From Gammaproteobacteria bacterium (GTDB taxonomy: Bacteria > Pseudomonadota > Gammaproteobacteria > Steroidobacterales > Steroidobacteraceae), in contig PKWJ01000037.1 in the NCBI GenBank assembly GCA_003132025.1, positions 1 through 64,000 on the forward strand: a stretch of DNA of 64,000 nt, given 5' to 3'. Of the stretch, positions 41,899 through 52,300 are shown piece after piece. The notes under the pieces were generated by a model. The model was given only the letters and a program-made list of their open reading frames with translations. It was not told where the DNA came from and did no database searches. The position numbers were made by a program, and so were the translations under genes. Within the stretch, counting starts at the first letter, position 1; each line of letters opens with the position of its first letter.

Positions 41899-43772
41899 TG
41901 GCAGATTCACGCCCTCATCGAGGAGTGTCCGGCACGATAGCCGACCCGGAACAGGAGGAAGTTGCCGGCAGCGCTGCAGCCGATGCCGAGGAGACAGCGC
42001 ACTCCGGCCTTGTGCCGCAACTGGCCATGATGACGCGGGCACTGATGGCCTCGCCCGTGGGCAAGACGCTCGTCTGGCTGCTGCTCGGAATATTGCTGGT
42101 GGTGGTGGCGACCACCTACGGTCAGATCCGGCTCAACCGCTGGAGCAAGCCCTTCTATGACGCCCTGTCGCGCCGCGACTTCAGGGATTTCATGTATCAG
42201 CTGGCGGTGTTCTTCTTCATCGCCGGCATCCTGCTGGTGCTGAATGTCGCGCAGCGCTGGCTGGGCGAAACCCTGAAGCTCAAATTGCGGGAAGGCATGG
42301 TCGGAGACCTGATCCGTCTGTGGATGCTGCCGCGGCGCGCATTCTGGCTTGCCAACGCGGGACCGATTGGCGCCAACCCGGACCAGCGCATGCATGAGGA
42401 TGCGCGCCACCTGTGCGAGCTGTCGGGCGATCTAGGCATCGGTCTGCTGCAGGCCTCGATTCTGCTGATAGCCTTCAGTGGCGTACTGTGGGCGCTTTCA
42501 AGCGGCTTTGCGTTCCATATCGCGGGCCGGATCTTTTCCATCCCGGGCTTCATGGTGTGGGCTGCCGTCATCTACGCGGCCGCCGGCTCGCTGCTGAGTT
42601 ACTGGGTCGGCGGCACGCTGATCAATCGTAACGCCGAGCGTTATGCGCGCGAAGCGGACCTGCGAATTTCCCTGGTGCGCGTCAACGAACACGTCGATGG
42701 GATATCGCTCGCGGCGGGCGAAGCCGACGAGAGCCGGCGCGTCGAGCTGCATCTCGGGGCGGTACTGGCCGCTACGCGCCGGCTGGTCACTGGCCTCACC
42801 AACCTGACCTGGATTACTGCCGGTTTCGGCTGGGTCACGCTGGTGGCCCCGATCCTGGTCGCAGCCCCGCTCTACTTCGCAGGCAAACTGACGTTTGGCG
42901 GCCTGATGATGGCAAGCGCAGCGTTTACCCAGGCGCAGTCCGCCTTGCGCTGGTTCGTTGACAATTTCAGCGTCATCGCCGATTGGCGAGCGACCTTGCT
43001 GCGTGTCGCCAGTTTCCGGCGCGCCCTGGTCACGACCGACGTGGTTCCCCACATCGAAAGCCGCATCACCTACGCGGAGGGCGTGCCCGACAGGATCGTC
43101 ATGGAGAACCTGGAGGTTGCCTCCTCGAGCGGCTGCGACATGCTCCGGGAGCGGCAGGTCATCGTCAATGCCGGAGAACGCGTGCTCATCGTTGGCGAGC
43201 CCGGAACCAACAAGACGCAACTGTTTCGCGCGCTGACCGGGTTATGGCCCTGGGGCGCCGGCCGGATCGAGCATCCCAAGGACGAAGCCATTGTCTACAT
43301 CCCGCGCGGCACGCCTTACCTGCCTCGCGCCACGCTGCGTGAAGTGCTGGCCTACCCGATGCACGTTGAACGTTTCGACCAGGACGCATTTGCCCGCTCG
43401 CTGTCCCGCCTCGGTCTGCAGCGACTGGTGCCGGCGCTCGACACCACGCAGCGCTGGGATCGGGAACTCAGCGGCGATGAGCAGCTCACGCTGGCATTCG
43501 CGCGCGCGCTGCTGCAGGCGCCGCCCTGGATCCTCATCGATGACACCTTGCGCTCGCTCGATGGCGACACGCTGGAGCGCTTCATGGACGCGCTGACGCA
43601 CGAACTGCAAACCACCGGCGTGATCCATATCGGCGGTGGCCAGGCCCGCAACCCGATTTTTTCGCGCACGCTGCATCTCGTCAAGGCGCCGGCGGCACAC
43701 ACCGTCGGCCGCGACGACAGCCCGCCAGCGCCACGACCGACGACTGACAGGGGATCCACGTTTGGCCAATGA
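41898..43772 (+). CDS. YddA/SbmA-type ABC transporter fusion with degenerate ATPase motifs
   Basis: The 624-aa protein fuses a membrane domain of the SbmA/BacA/YddA (ABC_membrane_2) type (residues ~55-360; LNRWSKPFYDALSRRDF) to a C-terminal nucleotide-binding domain. The NBD motifs are off consensus: Walker A GEPGTNKTQ lacks the usual second Gly, the Q-loop reads IPRGTPYLP, the signature is LSGDEQ, Walker B ends in DD instead of DE, and the switch-histidine region reads IHIGGG. ATP hydrolysis may be weak or lost. It starts on the last base of the GH15 stop. The substrate is unknown. Confidence 0.85.
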   Translation: MADSRPHRGVSGTIADPEQEEVAGSAAADAEETAHSGLVPQLAMMTRALMASPVGKTLVWLLLGILLVVVATTYGQIRLNRWSKPFYDALSRRDFRDFMYQLAVFFFIAGILLVLNVAQRWLGETLKLKLREGMVGDLIRLWMLPRRAFWLANAGPIGANPDQRMHEDARHLCELSGDLGIGLLQASILLIAFSGVLWALSSGFAFHIAGRIFSIPGFMVWAAVIYAAAGSLLSYWVGGTLINRNAERYAREADLRISLVRVNEHVDGISLAAGEADESRRVELHLGAVLAATRRLVTGLTNLTWITAGFGWVTLVAPILVAAPLYFAGKLTFGGLMMASAAFTQAQSALRWFVDNFSVIADWRATLLRVASFRRALVTTDVVPHIESRITYAEGVPDRIVMENLEVASSSGCDMLRERQVIVNAGERVLIVGEPGTNKTQLFRALTGLWPWGAGRIEHPKDEAIVYIPRGTPYLPRATLREVLAYPMHVERFDQDAFARSLSRLGLQRLVPALDTTQRWDRELSGDEQLTLAFARALLQAPPWILIDDTLRSLDGDTLERFMDALTHELQTTGVIHIGGGQARNPIFSRTLHLVKAPAAHTVGRDDSPPAPRPTTDRGSTFGQ

Positions 43773-46053
43773 AGTCCGCAGCACCGCATCCGGCATCGGA
43801 TCGTTGCATTGGATATGCTTCGCGCTGCTGGTGGCGCTGCTGCCAGTTTTGGCGTCGGCGCAGGAGCTCGAACTGCGCCTGCCCGCTGCCGCCACCGATG
43901 CATCCACGCCGGTCGTGCTGCGCGATCTGGCCGAGCGCGTGCTGCCGGTCTATCAGGAAAGTGATCGCGAGCGCTATCTCGCGAACCTCGCGGCGCTGCA
44001 GTTCGTCTCCGGCGGCTTTGCGGCCGCCTATGCGACGCGCCAGGACCTGCGCCAATGGCGGCACAGCTCGCACGGCACCTGGCCAACCGACCGCTCGGTG
44101 GTGTACGACATCTACGCGCACGCGCGCGCGATCGAGGCAGAAGGTCGGCTGGACTTTGCTGCAGCCCTGGCGCAATCGTTCCAGGAAGTAGTGCCCAGCC
44201 TGAGCGACCCGGACGCCTACGAGATCACCTGGAACTTCGAGGCGCCAGCCCCCGAATCGCTGGAAGCACTGCAAAGCCAGTTCGATCGGCTACGGCCAAA
44301 AGGCTCGGTCACACTGCCTGAGGCCGTGGATCTCATCTGGGCCTATTTCTCTTTCACCGCCTACCAGCAGCTGCATCCGCTGGTCGATACGCTGGTGGCC
44401 GCGGACGACGGCCGGCGATATACCACCGACTCGGACGTGCTGATCCCAACACCCGATGGGGCTATTATTTCCGCCGTCGTGGTACGGCCGAGAAATGCCG
44501 CCAAGGCGCTGCCGACGCTGCTCGAGTTCACCATCTACGTGTATCCGGGCAACGATGCCATGGAGTGCGCCGCCCACGGTTACGTGGGAATCATCGCCTA
44601 TGCGCGCGGCAAGAACCGCAGCCCCGACAAGGCGGTGCCCTTTGAGCATGACGGCGATGACGCCCGCGCGGTGATCAACTGGATCGCCAGGCAACCGTGG
44701 AGCGATGGCCGCGTGGGCATGTACGGCGAGGATTACAGCGCCTTTTCCCAATGGGCCGCCGCCAAACGCCTGCCGCCTGCGCTGAAGGCGATTGCTACAT
44801 CGGCCGCCACCGCACCGGGTATCAATCTGACCCGACAGGGTGGCATCCCACTAAACGCCGCCTACCGCTGGGCTCGATTCGTCACCGACAACAAAACCCT
44901 GGACGAAGAGATCTATCGAGAGGATGCGCATTGGCGCTGGCTCGATCAGCGCTGGTATACGAGCGGCGAGCCTTATTGGGATCTGGCGCAGATCTACGGC
45001 ACCCCCAATGCGAACTTCCGGCGCTGGCTCGGCCATCCGAGCTACGATGGCTATTGGCAGAAGATGATCCCCTACCGCGATGACTTCGCCCACATCAACA
45101 TCCCGGTCCTGACCACCACCGGCTACTACGACAGTAACGAAGCGGGCGCGCTGTATTACCTGACCGAGCACTACCGATACAACTCCGGGGCCGACCAGAC
45201 GCTGCTGATCGGCCCTTACGACGAGGTGGCGATTGAGCGCGGACCGCTCAAGGTACTTCAGGGCTACCAGGTCGATAGCGCCGCTGTGATCGATCTGCGC
45301 GAACTGCGCTACCAGTGGTTCGACTCCATCTTCAAGGGCGGCGCAAGACCCGCGCTGCTGCAGGATCGCATCAACTACGAAGTAATGGGTGCCAACGCCT
45401 GGGAACACGCGCCGTCGCTTGCCGCAATGGCCAACGGATCACTGAGGTTCTACCTGGATTCCGGCCCCTCGATCGACAGCAACCGCCTGGTTGCGAAAAT
45501 GAGATCGAACCTTGCCTTCGCGCGCCAGACGGTCAATTTCGCCGATCGCAGTGACGCTGGTTGGAGTCCCACGTCCGACCTGATCAGCAAGAACGTTCCG
45601 CTACACAACCAGCTGACGTTCGTCAGCGAGCCTCTGGCTCAGCCGACGGAGATCAACGGCCTGTTCTCGGGGCTGCTGGATTTCACGGTAAATAAAATGG
45701 ACATGGACATCACCATCGCGCTGTACGAGCGCCTGGCCAGTGGCGACTACATCCGGCTGTTCGATCCGCCCTACACGTTTCGCGCAAGCTATGCGCAGGA
45801 CCGCAGTCATCGCCACCTGCTCAAGGCCGGCGAGCGCCAGCAATTGGGCTTTAGAAGTGACCGCCTGACGAGCCGCAGATTGCAGGCCGGCAGCCAGCTG
45901 GTCATGGTGCTCGGCATCAACAAGCGGGCGGACCAGCAGATCAATTACGGCACCGGAGCCGACGTGAGCGACGAATCCATTGCCGACGCCACATCAGCGT
46001 TGAAAATCCGTTGGTACGGCAGCAGCTACCTCGACATCCCGGTAAGACGCTAG
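43762..46053 (+). CDS. CocE/NonD-family (S15-like) protein lacking catalytic Ser and His
   Basis: The 763-aa protein has a signal peptide (ICFALLVALLPVLASAQ) from a TTG start at 43762 that overlaps the ABC gene by 11 bases. The middle is an alpha/beta-hydrolase of the CocE/X-Pro dipeptidyl-peptidase family and the end a jelly-roll. The family nucleophile motif, normally GGSYSGFTQW, reads GEDYSAFSQW here (about residue 321). The catalytic-His motif, normally GPYDH, reads GPYDEVAIERG (about 484), while the aspartate in TTGYYDSNE remains. It is therefore probably not a serine hydrolase and may be a binding protein. Confidence 0.85.
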   Translation: MANEVRSTASGIGSLHWICFALLVALLPVLASAQELELRLPAAATDASTPVVLRDLAERVLPVYQESDRERYLANLAALQFVSGGFAAAYATRQDLRQWRHSSHGTWPTDRSVVYDIYAHARAIEAEGRLDFAAALAQSFQEVVPSLSDPDAYEITWNFEAPAPESLEALQSQFDRLRPKGSVTLPEAVDLIWAYFSFTAYQQLHPLVDTLVAADDGRRYTTDSDVLIPTPDGAIISAVVVRPRNAAKALPTLLEFTIYVYPGNDAMECAAHGYVGIIAYARGKNRSPDKAVPFEHDGDDARAVINWIARQPWSDGRVGMYGEDYSAFSQWAAAKRLPPALKAIATSAATAPGINLTRQGGIPLNAAYRWARFVTDNKTLDEEIYREDAHWRWLDQRWYTSGEPYWDLAQIYGTPNANFRRWLGHPSYDGYWQKMIPYRDDFAHINIPVLTTTGYYDSNEAGALYYLTEHYRYNSGADQTLLIGPYDEVAIERGPLKVLQGYQVDSAAVIDLRELRYQWFDSIFKGGARPALLQDRINYEVMGANAWEHAPSLAAMANGSLRFYLDSGPSIDSNRLVAKMRSNLAFARQTVNFADRSDAGWSPTSDLISKNVPLHNQLTFVSEPLAQPTEINGLFSGLLDFTVNKMDMDITIALYERLASGDYIRLFDPPYTFRASYAQDRSHRHLLKAGERQQLGFRSDRLTSRRLQAGSQLVMVLGINKRADQQINYGTGADVSDESIADATSALKIRWYGSSYLDIPVRR

Positions 46054-46069
46054 GGGCGCACCGGCGCCT

Positions 46070-47407
46070 TCAGGTGCATGGCTCAATCGGCTTGAGTTCC
46101 ACCCGCCGGTCGAGCATATCGGACGCATCGTTGCGTCCGGTGCCGATCAGGTTCTCGCGCGATCCGGCGCCAGTCGCGACGGTGCGTTTTTTCAGCTGCG
46201 GCTGGTCGCCTTCCAGCCGCGACTGAACGTACTCGGCCCGCAGCTGCGACAGGCTGTCATTCATGGCTGCCGGTCCGGTCGGACTGGTGTGACCGGTGAT
46301 CTGCAGGCACGCCTGACTGGCCACTGCCTGCGTTGCGATCAGCTGCAGCCAGGTGCCGTAGCTGCCGCTGAATATGTTGTTGTCGGTCATGAACCTGACC
46401 GAACCAGGTCGGAACAGGAACTTCACCGCGAGGCGCTTCTTGCGCAGCCCGTAGTCCACCAGATCGCGGAACGCCAGCGTCGACTGCTCGGAGCGTCCGA
46501 GCTTGAGCAGGGTGAGATAAATGCCGTTGTAGACGCGCAGCTGGTCGCCGGCGGGGGTCTTGCGTGCGGTGGTGTAAAGGTCCAGCGCTTCGGTGTAGTG
46601 GCCTTCGTCGTAGGCGTCCTGCGCCTCACTCACCAGGGCTGCGGCGAGCAGGCCATCAAAATATTCCGGCCGGATCGGATCCCCTACCTTGCTCGCCTGG
46701 CAGGTGGCGATGTAGGCCTGGACGTTGGGGTCGTCGGTCCACACCGGACTGTCGCCGAATGCGGCGGTCGGAGTCGAATCGGCATCCGCGATGCGTGCGC
46801 GCGCCACCGACTTGGCGACGATCTTTCCGGTCTTAAGATCGGCCGTGACGAGACAGAACCGGTACGCTTCGCGTTCACCGCTGGTCTTCATCTGCGCATT
46901 CACCGGGGTGAAGGTACCCACCAGAACGCGCGGCTGCTGCTTGAGGCTCTCCGCGGTAATGCGCTGCACGGCATACTTCGGAAAATCCGACTTCACGATC
47001 CCGGTGATTCGGTCCTGGATGCTTTGCGTCGCCTTGGATTGATAGCCGGTCATGCCGTCGACCAGCGGATCGATCACGACCGTGCCCGCGCCTGCGTCCG
47101 GCGCCGGCGCATTGGTGAACACCGCGTGCGCAGCGTTGGCGACGGCCTCATCGAACCCGAGGACGGGTGGCGGCGGCGGCGGTGCCGGCGGCGCGGCCGG
47201 TGACGGGGTGGGTGTTGCTGCCGCCGGCGCTGCCGGAGCTGCCACCGGCGCAGCGCCTGCAGTGGGCGCCGACGCACCATGCTGGCTATCGTCCGGCGGC
47301 GTCAGTGGCGCGCAGCCAGCCGCGAGTGCGCCGAGCAGGACAGCGGCCAGTGCGCCGCACATCGGCCTACTGGCAGTTCTTGCTGATGTAAGCCCGCTGT
47401 TCGTCAT
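46070..47407 (-). CDS. OmpA-family lipoprotein with Pro/Ala linker
   Basis: The 445-aa protein starts with a lipoprotein leader (MCGALAAVLLGALAAGC lipobox), a Pro/Ala-rich linker (~45-80), a middle domain and a C-terminal OmpA-like peptidoglycan-binding domain (FRPGSVRFMTDNN, LQITGHTSPTGP, RAEYVQSRL, LDRRVELKP). The ATG at 47407 has AGGAGAGA upstream, so it overlaps the caspase gene by 41 bases; the ATG at 47362 is the alternative. It should be anchored in the outer membrane and hold the cell wall. The overlap ties it to the caspase-like protein. Confidence 0.87.
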   Translation of the reverse strand: MTNSGLTSARTASRPMCGALAAVLLGALAAGCAPLTPPDDSQHGASAPTAGAAPVAAPAAPAAATPTPSPAAPPAPPPPPPVLGFDEAVANAAHAVFTNAPAPDAGAGTVVIDPLVDGMTGYQSKATQSIQDRITGIVKSDFPKYAVQRITAESLKQQPRVLVGTFTPVNAQMKTSGEREAYRFCLVTADLKTGKIVAKSVARARIADADSTPTAAFGDSPVWTDDPNVQAYIATCQASKVGDPIRPEYFDGLLAAALVSEAQDAYDEGHYTEALDLYTTARKTPAGDQLRVYNGIYLTLLKLGRSEQSTLAFRDLVDYGLRKKRLAVKFLFRPGSVRFMTDNNIFSGSYGTWLQLIATQAVASQACLQITGHTSPTGPAAMNDSLSQLRAEYVQSRLEGDQPQLKKRTVATGAGSRENLIGTGRNDASDMLDRRVELKPIEPCT

Positions 47408-48497
47408 TGAGACTCTCTCCTAACTGGGCACTTTCCAGGATAGCCTCGCACTGGCTACCCCATGGCTTCTTCTTGGTCTCCACCGCCGCAGGCGGTGCCG
47501 CGGCTGGGGCGGCCTTCGACACGGTGCTCGGCGTTGGGGGCGATGTTTTCACGCTGGCGAGCGAGGCGGCCGCGGGTTTGGTCAGGTAGTCCACCCGATT
47601 GGTCGCCAGACCAGAAAATTCGCCGTTCGGGTATTTATTCAGGTAGGCCTGAAAATCGGCCACATTCCTGCTGTACTTGATCGATTCCCAGTACATCAGT
47701 TCAACCTGCTTGGGATCCACGGCAGTCGACGCGGGCGGCTGGCTCACGGCCGCGTGAAAATAGAAATCGCCCTGGATCGAGGCTTCCGACCAAGGCTGTT
47801 GCGCGCCGTGCGTATCGGCCTTGACCCCGGCGATGACTTTCTTGAACACTTGCTCCAGCGGTACGCCCGGCTCGGCCATGGCCTTCACCAATTCACCGGT
47901 AAACACGCCGTTGGTGCCGCTGGCCCCGTCCTGGGCTGTCTGACCGGGCGCCGCCGCGTAGGCGATGAAGGTGCCACTGGGCGCATCCATGCGGGCGAGC
48001 CCGCGCTCAATGCCGCGGGTCTTGGGCAGCGGGTTATCGCGGCAGGCATCGAGGATCACGATGTTCATTTCGTTCTGCGCCGCCTTCATCGCGCGCAGCA
48101 CCCGTGCGGCATCGAATGCATTCGCCTCCAGATCGGCCTCAGCCTGGATATCCGCATCGACCGGGATCAGGTAATTGGCACCCTCCGCCTGAACGCCGTG
48201 ACCGGCATAGTAGAACAGCCCCACCGCGTGCTGGTCGCGGCCGATCTTGGCGGTGAACTCATCGACGGCGCGATAGAAATCCAGTCGTTTGGCGTTCACC
48301 CGCACGATGGTCTCGAAGCCTGCCGCCTGCAAGGCGCGCTGCATCGCGGCGGCGTCGTTGGCGGGATTGATCAGCTTCAGGTTCGGGTTCACATAATCGC
48401 TGTTGCCGATGATCAAAGCGATGCGCGTCTCCGCCGCGACGCAGTGCGCCGCCGACAGGAATGTCAGCACCGTGAGGAGACCGATCGGAAGCCGCAC
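47367..48497 (-). CDS. Secreted caspase-family (C14) protein
   Basis: The 376-aa protein has a signal peptide (LLTVLTFLSAAHCVAAE) and a caspase-like p20 domain: IALIIGNSDYV, the catalytic His in GLFYYAGHGVQ (about residue 96) and Cys in IVILDACRDNP (about 147). A Pro/Ala/Thr-rich tail links to a short C-terminal helix region. Such periplasmic caspase homologues are common in Proteobacteria; their targets are unknown. It overlaps and precedes the OmpA lipoprotein gene, and a decayed paralogue lies divergent at 48645-49290. Confidence 0.9.
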   Translation of the reverse strand: MRLPIGLLTVLTFLSAAHCVAAETRIALIIGNSDYVNPNLKLINPANDAAAMQRALQAAGFETIVRVNAKRLDFYRAVDEFTAKIGRDQHAVGLFYYAGHGVQAEGANYLIPVDADIQAEADLEANAFDAARVLRAMKAAQNEMNIVILDACRDNPLPKTRGIERGLARMDAPSGTFIAYAAAPGQTAQDGASGTNGVFTGELVKAMAEPGVPLEQVFKKVIAGVKADTHGAQQPWSEASIQGDFYFHAAVSQPPASTAVDPKQVELMYWESIKYSRNVADFQAYLNKYPNGEFSGLATNRVDYLTKPAAASLASVKTSPPTPSTVSKAAPAAAPPAAVETKKKPWGSQCEAILESAQLGESLNDEQRAYISKNCQ

Positions 48498-48644
48498 CGC
48501 CTGCCCTGCCCAGTTGCTCGTTATCGGTCGGAAGTCTGGTGGAAAAAGCAGCGCCAGGCAACTAACTGCAGGTAGCCACGTTGGCGGCGCTCAACTATGA
48601 TTTCCAGGCGACGATTTAGTGGTCCAGCGGCAATTGATGGACCT

Positions 48645-49290
48645 ATGCAGTTGTCGAGCCGCACTACAACAAAGACGATGGTTATTCTCAGCTTTCCGGC
48701 CCGACGATCAGGGCTCGCCCTGATCGCCATCACGATACTGGCCGCGATCGCGCATGCCAGGCCAAGCGGCTGGGGCTGGTGATCGGCAGCGACAGCTACC
48801 AGCACGCCGACCCACTGGGCAATGCGCGTGCGGATGCCAGGGCCGTGGCCGATGCTCTCAGCGCGAGCAGCTTCAAAGTCACCCTGAAGCAGGATGTCGG
48901 CCTGCAGGCCATGAAAGAAGCCTTGCGCACCTTCCAGAGCGAGGTGGCCGGCGGCGATGAGGTGGTGTTCTACTATGCCGGCCACGGCGTGCAGCTCGAC
49001 AGCCGGGCGCTCCACTCAATCCGCTGCAGCCAGTCATGCTCGGGACCTGGCACGCCGCAGTCCTGCAAGGCGGCCTGAACTGGGCCGTCACGATATAGAA
49101 CAACCCCGACGGCACCTACCAATTCAAGGCGCAGACCGAGGACAGCGGCACTTATGCCGCCAGCAGTAACCAATGGCGCACGACTTCCGCGGTCACCGGT
49201 CAATCCAACACCGGATCCTATCGGGCAATCGACGCGCGCAGCGTGGAATTCTCGGGTTCAGCCGGCACCGTGGTGTGGAAGCGCCAATAA
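48645..49290 (+). pseudogene. Decayed caspase-family gene (frameshift, internal deletion, stop)
   Basis: Frame 1 gives a leader-like ALIAITILAAIAHA. A frameshift near 48757 moves the sequence to the frame that reads RLGLVIGSDSYQHADPLGN, ADALSASSF and EVVFYYAGHGVQLDSR, the first half of a caspase domain including its His. After about 49010 the frame changes again and the catalytic-Cys half is missing. The third frame reads LGTWHAAVLQGGLNW, then a TAG at 49096, then NNPDGTYQFKAQTEDSGTY and a tail ending GTVVWKRQ before TAA at 49290. At least three lesions show it is dead. It diverges from the intact caspase gene at 47367. Confidence 0.82.
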
Positions 49291-49319
49291 TGCGGCCGCG
49301 CTTCCAGCCCCGCCGCGCT

Positions 49320-52300
49320 CTAACCGACGTCGATCATCAGGTTATTGTCCGCCGCCGCCAGCCGCGCAAGCACCGTCGCCATCGCCACCAGCGCGGCTCC
49401 GCGCCGATGCGGGTTCGGTTCCAGGGTGAAGGCCAGAGATTGCCCGTTCAGTACCAGCCGGTTGACACCGCAGCCTGCGCCCGCGATCCGGTAGTGCACA
49501 TCGACTGGCCGCCCCCGCAGCGTGGTCTGCGCCCGCAGCCCGTCCAACGACGTGGGAATTACCGGGTCCACGCGTAGCGACTGCGACTCGCAGCTCAGGC
49601 CCAGAAAGCAGCGCACGATCAGCCCCAGCGCTATGCCGGCGCCACTCGAGTACACCCGCCAGCCGCCGTCGAGCGCAATCGTCCCGTCTGCAACCCGCCC
49701 GTACTGTGCGCTGGCCTGGTAACGATCTTCGAAGGCTGCATCGGAGCTGGAGTAATAACAGTTGGCCTGGCGCAGGCTCGCCTCCGGCACGATCGAGCGG
49801 ATACCGATCGGATTGGCCTGACACAGCGCATGAAAGAATCGTCGCGCCTCCCCGACGTGCGCCAGCACCTGCGCGTAGCGTAGATGCGCGTGCGTGTACA
49901 TCAGGCCGATCTCGCGGCCGAAGTATGTCGCCGTCTCCGCGCGCTGGAACATGCGCTGCAGACCGCCATGGTACGGTATCGGGCGATCGAACAGTCGCAC
50001 GCCATCGGTAGCGCTCAAGTGCGCATCAATCAGCTGCAAATGACTGCGCACCTCCTCCGGCGTCAGCATGTCCTCCAGTAGTGCGTGGATCATCGCCAGC
50101 ACGCTGTAGTGCACGCCGGTGGTCTCGTCGCTCGGGTGCAGCAGGTAGCGCACGCCGCCGTCGCGTTCGAATATCGCGTAGCCGGCGAGCACGCCGTCCA
50201 CCAGTAGCAGGCGTCGAAAATCCTGCAGCACTTTATCCGCCGGACCCTCGAGGCCGGCGGCGTCCTGCTCGCGCCCGATGCCGCGCAGCGCGCGCGCCAG
50301 CGTTTTCAGCGTCTGGAAATGCAACGTGACGGTCCAGGCGCTGCACATGTGTTCGCGCATCGCCGGATCGGCTGGCTGCAGCGAGTCGTTCCAGTCCCCA
50401 TGGCCGTACGCGGCCAGGGCAGTGCCGGCGATGACGCGCTTGCCTGTCAGCGCCAGGGCTCGTTGCGCGTGCTGCCACACGGTTGCGCGTTCGCCCTGCT
50501 CCGGGCCGCGCCGATCGAAGAATCGCACCGGTTCATCGAGCACGCCGGCATCGCCCGAGGCGATCAGATACTGCGCCAGCACCAGCAGCGGCCAGAAGAC
50601 AATATCGCCATGCGAGTCGTCGGCGCGGATGTCGCGCTCGCGTTCGAAGAACATGAACCACTGCGGCCAGTCGCCATCCGGGTTCTGCGCCGCCATTACC
50701 CGCAGCAACAGGTCGCGCATCGGCGCTACGCGCTCGAGCGCCAGCAGCATCTCGACCGGCCCCTGGCACACGTCGCGCGTGCCCCAGCCACCGCCGGAGT
50801 ACTGCTCCAGGCCCCGCGGCGAAAGGTAGTGCACCAGCGCATTTTGTGTATACCACGGCACCATGTCCGTCAGGTCAGCCAGCTGCTCGGCGTGCGGACC
50901 CGCGGCAGCGCAGCTCATGTTCAGCTCCGGAATCAGCGGCTCACCATCCGCCACTCGCAGCACGCCCGACGCTGCCTCGGCGATCAATCGTCCGCGGATA
51001 CGCAGGCCGACACGCGTCGCGGGCGCCGTGACCAGGCACACGTAGGGTTGCTGGCGCGAGTGTCGGTCGAGAAACAGCAGTTCATCCGCGCCGACCTGCT
51101 GCAATTCTGCGCCGGCATCGGGGACGATGACAAAACTCCCGTCCGGGAACCGGCCGCGAAGTTCGGTTCCGGCCCCGGGCGCGAGCACGATAGTCGCGCC
51201 CTCGCGCCACCAGTGCGCTGCGCCCGCCGCGCTGCCATCGTCGCCATTGAGTGACACATGGTGGCAGATCAGGAAGCGCGCCGGTGGTCCGGAGCTGACA
51301 TCGATGCTCAAGGCCATTTCGTGCGGGTCGCTTCTTGCCTCGGCGCGCACTTCGATCACGCCGTCGTCGTGCCGATAAACCCAGCGGCAGGCGTCGGGTG
51401 ACATCTCGAATGCGGACGGCACGTTCAGCAGTCGCCACGCGCCGCCGAGCTCGACGAACACGCGCTGTCCGTGCGAACGAAACAGCCCCAGATAGCTGTG
51501 CGTGGTGGAGATGCAGCGGTTGATGCTTACGTGTCCCTGCGTGAGCATCGAATGAAACACGCCGCTCATCCACACGGTCGAAGTCAGGGCCGTTTCATCC
51601 GGCGTCGTGTTCCGCCCGGTGCGCAGCACCTGCCCGTGCGGACGCAGCACCCGCAGCTCCTTCGCGCGCAGCACCACGTGGCGCTCGCCGTCATGGAAGA
51701 ACGACAGCCGCACGCCGTCCGGGTCGAGCTCCTCATGGCGCCACTGCGATCCGAACAGCGCGTGCAGCGCGTCGTCGTCCAGGTCAAGGCCGTTGACCAG
51801 CGGCGCCGCGCTGAACAGCGTCGCCGGCGCGGCCATCGTTGCCGCCGGCGGCGCGCGCCTGGATGCGAATTTGATCGTGGCCGGGCGTGCTTCCGGCAGC
51901 GCCAGCACTCGATTCACGCCGGCAAGATCCGCGTCCGATGTGGCATCGGGATGATCGGCTTGATAGGCGCCGAAGAAACCGGCCGCGACGCTGCCGTGCG
52001 GGTGCAGAGCAATCGGCGCGTCGCGCAGTACCACCATCGCGTGTTCATGCTGCAGGCGCCGCCCGGGAAGCTCATTGGCCAGGCCATTCGGGCTGTCGCC
52101 GCGACGGGTCGCGAGCCCGTGAAACTGCAAGGCGTCAGTGGCGTATGAGTCGGCTTCCCGCAGCGAGCCGATCAGGCACCAGGGAATCTTCTGGTCGACC
52201 GCAAGATTCTGCCGCGATGCCATGACGATGCCGTGTGGCGCGTGGCGCAGCGGCGTGTGATCGAGGTACTGGCTGACGTAATACTCGTTGAGTCGCACCG

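Noticed and set aside
48779-49078. 99-aa intact small caspase-like gene
   Set aside because: Its leader and C-terminal domain are visible in other frames on either side, so it is a piece of a pseudogene.
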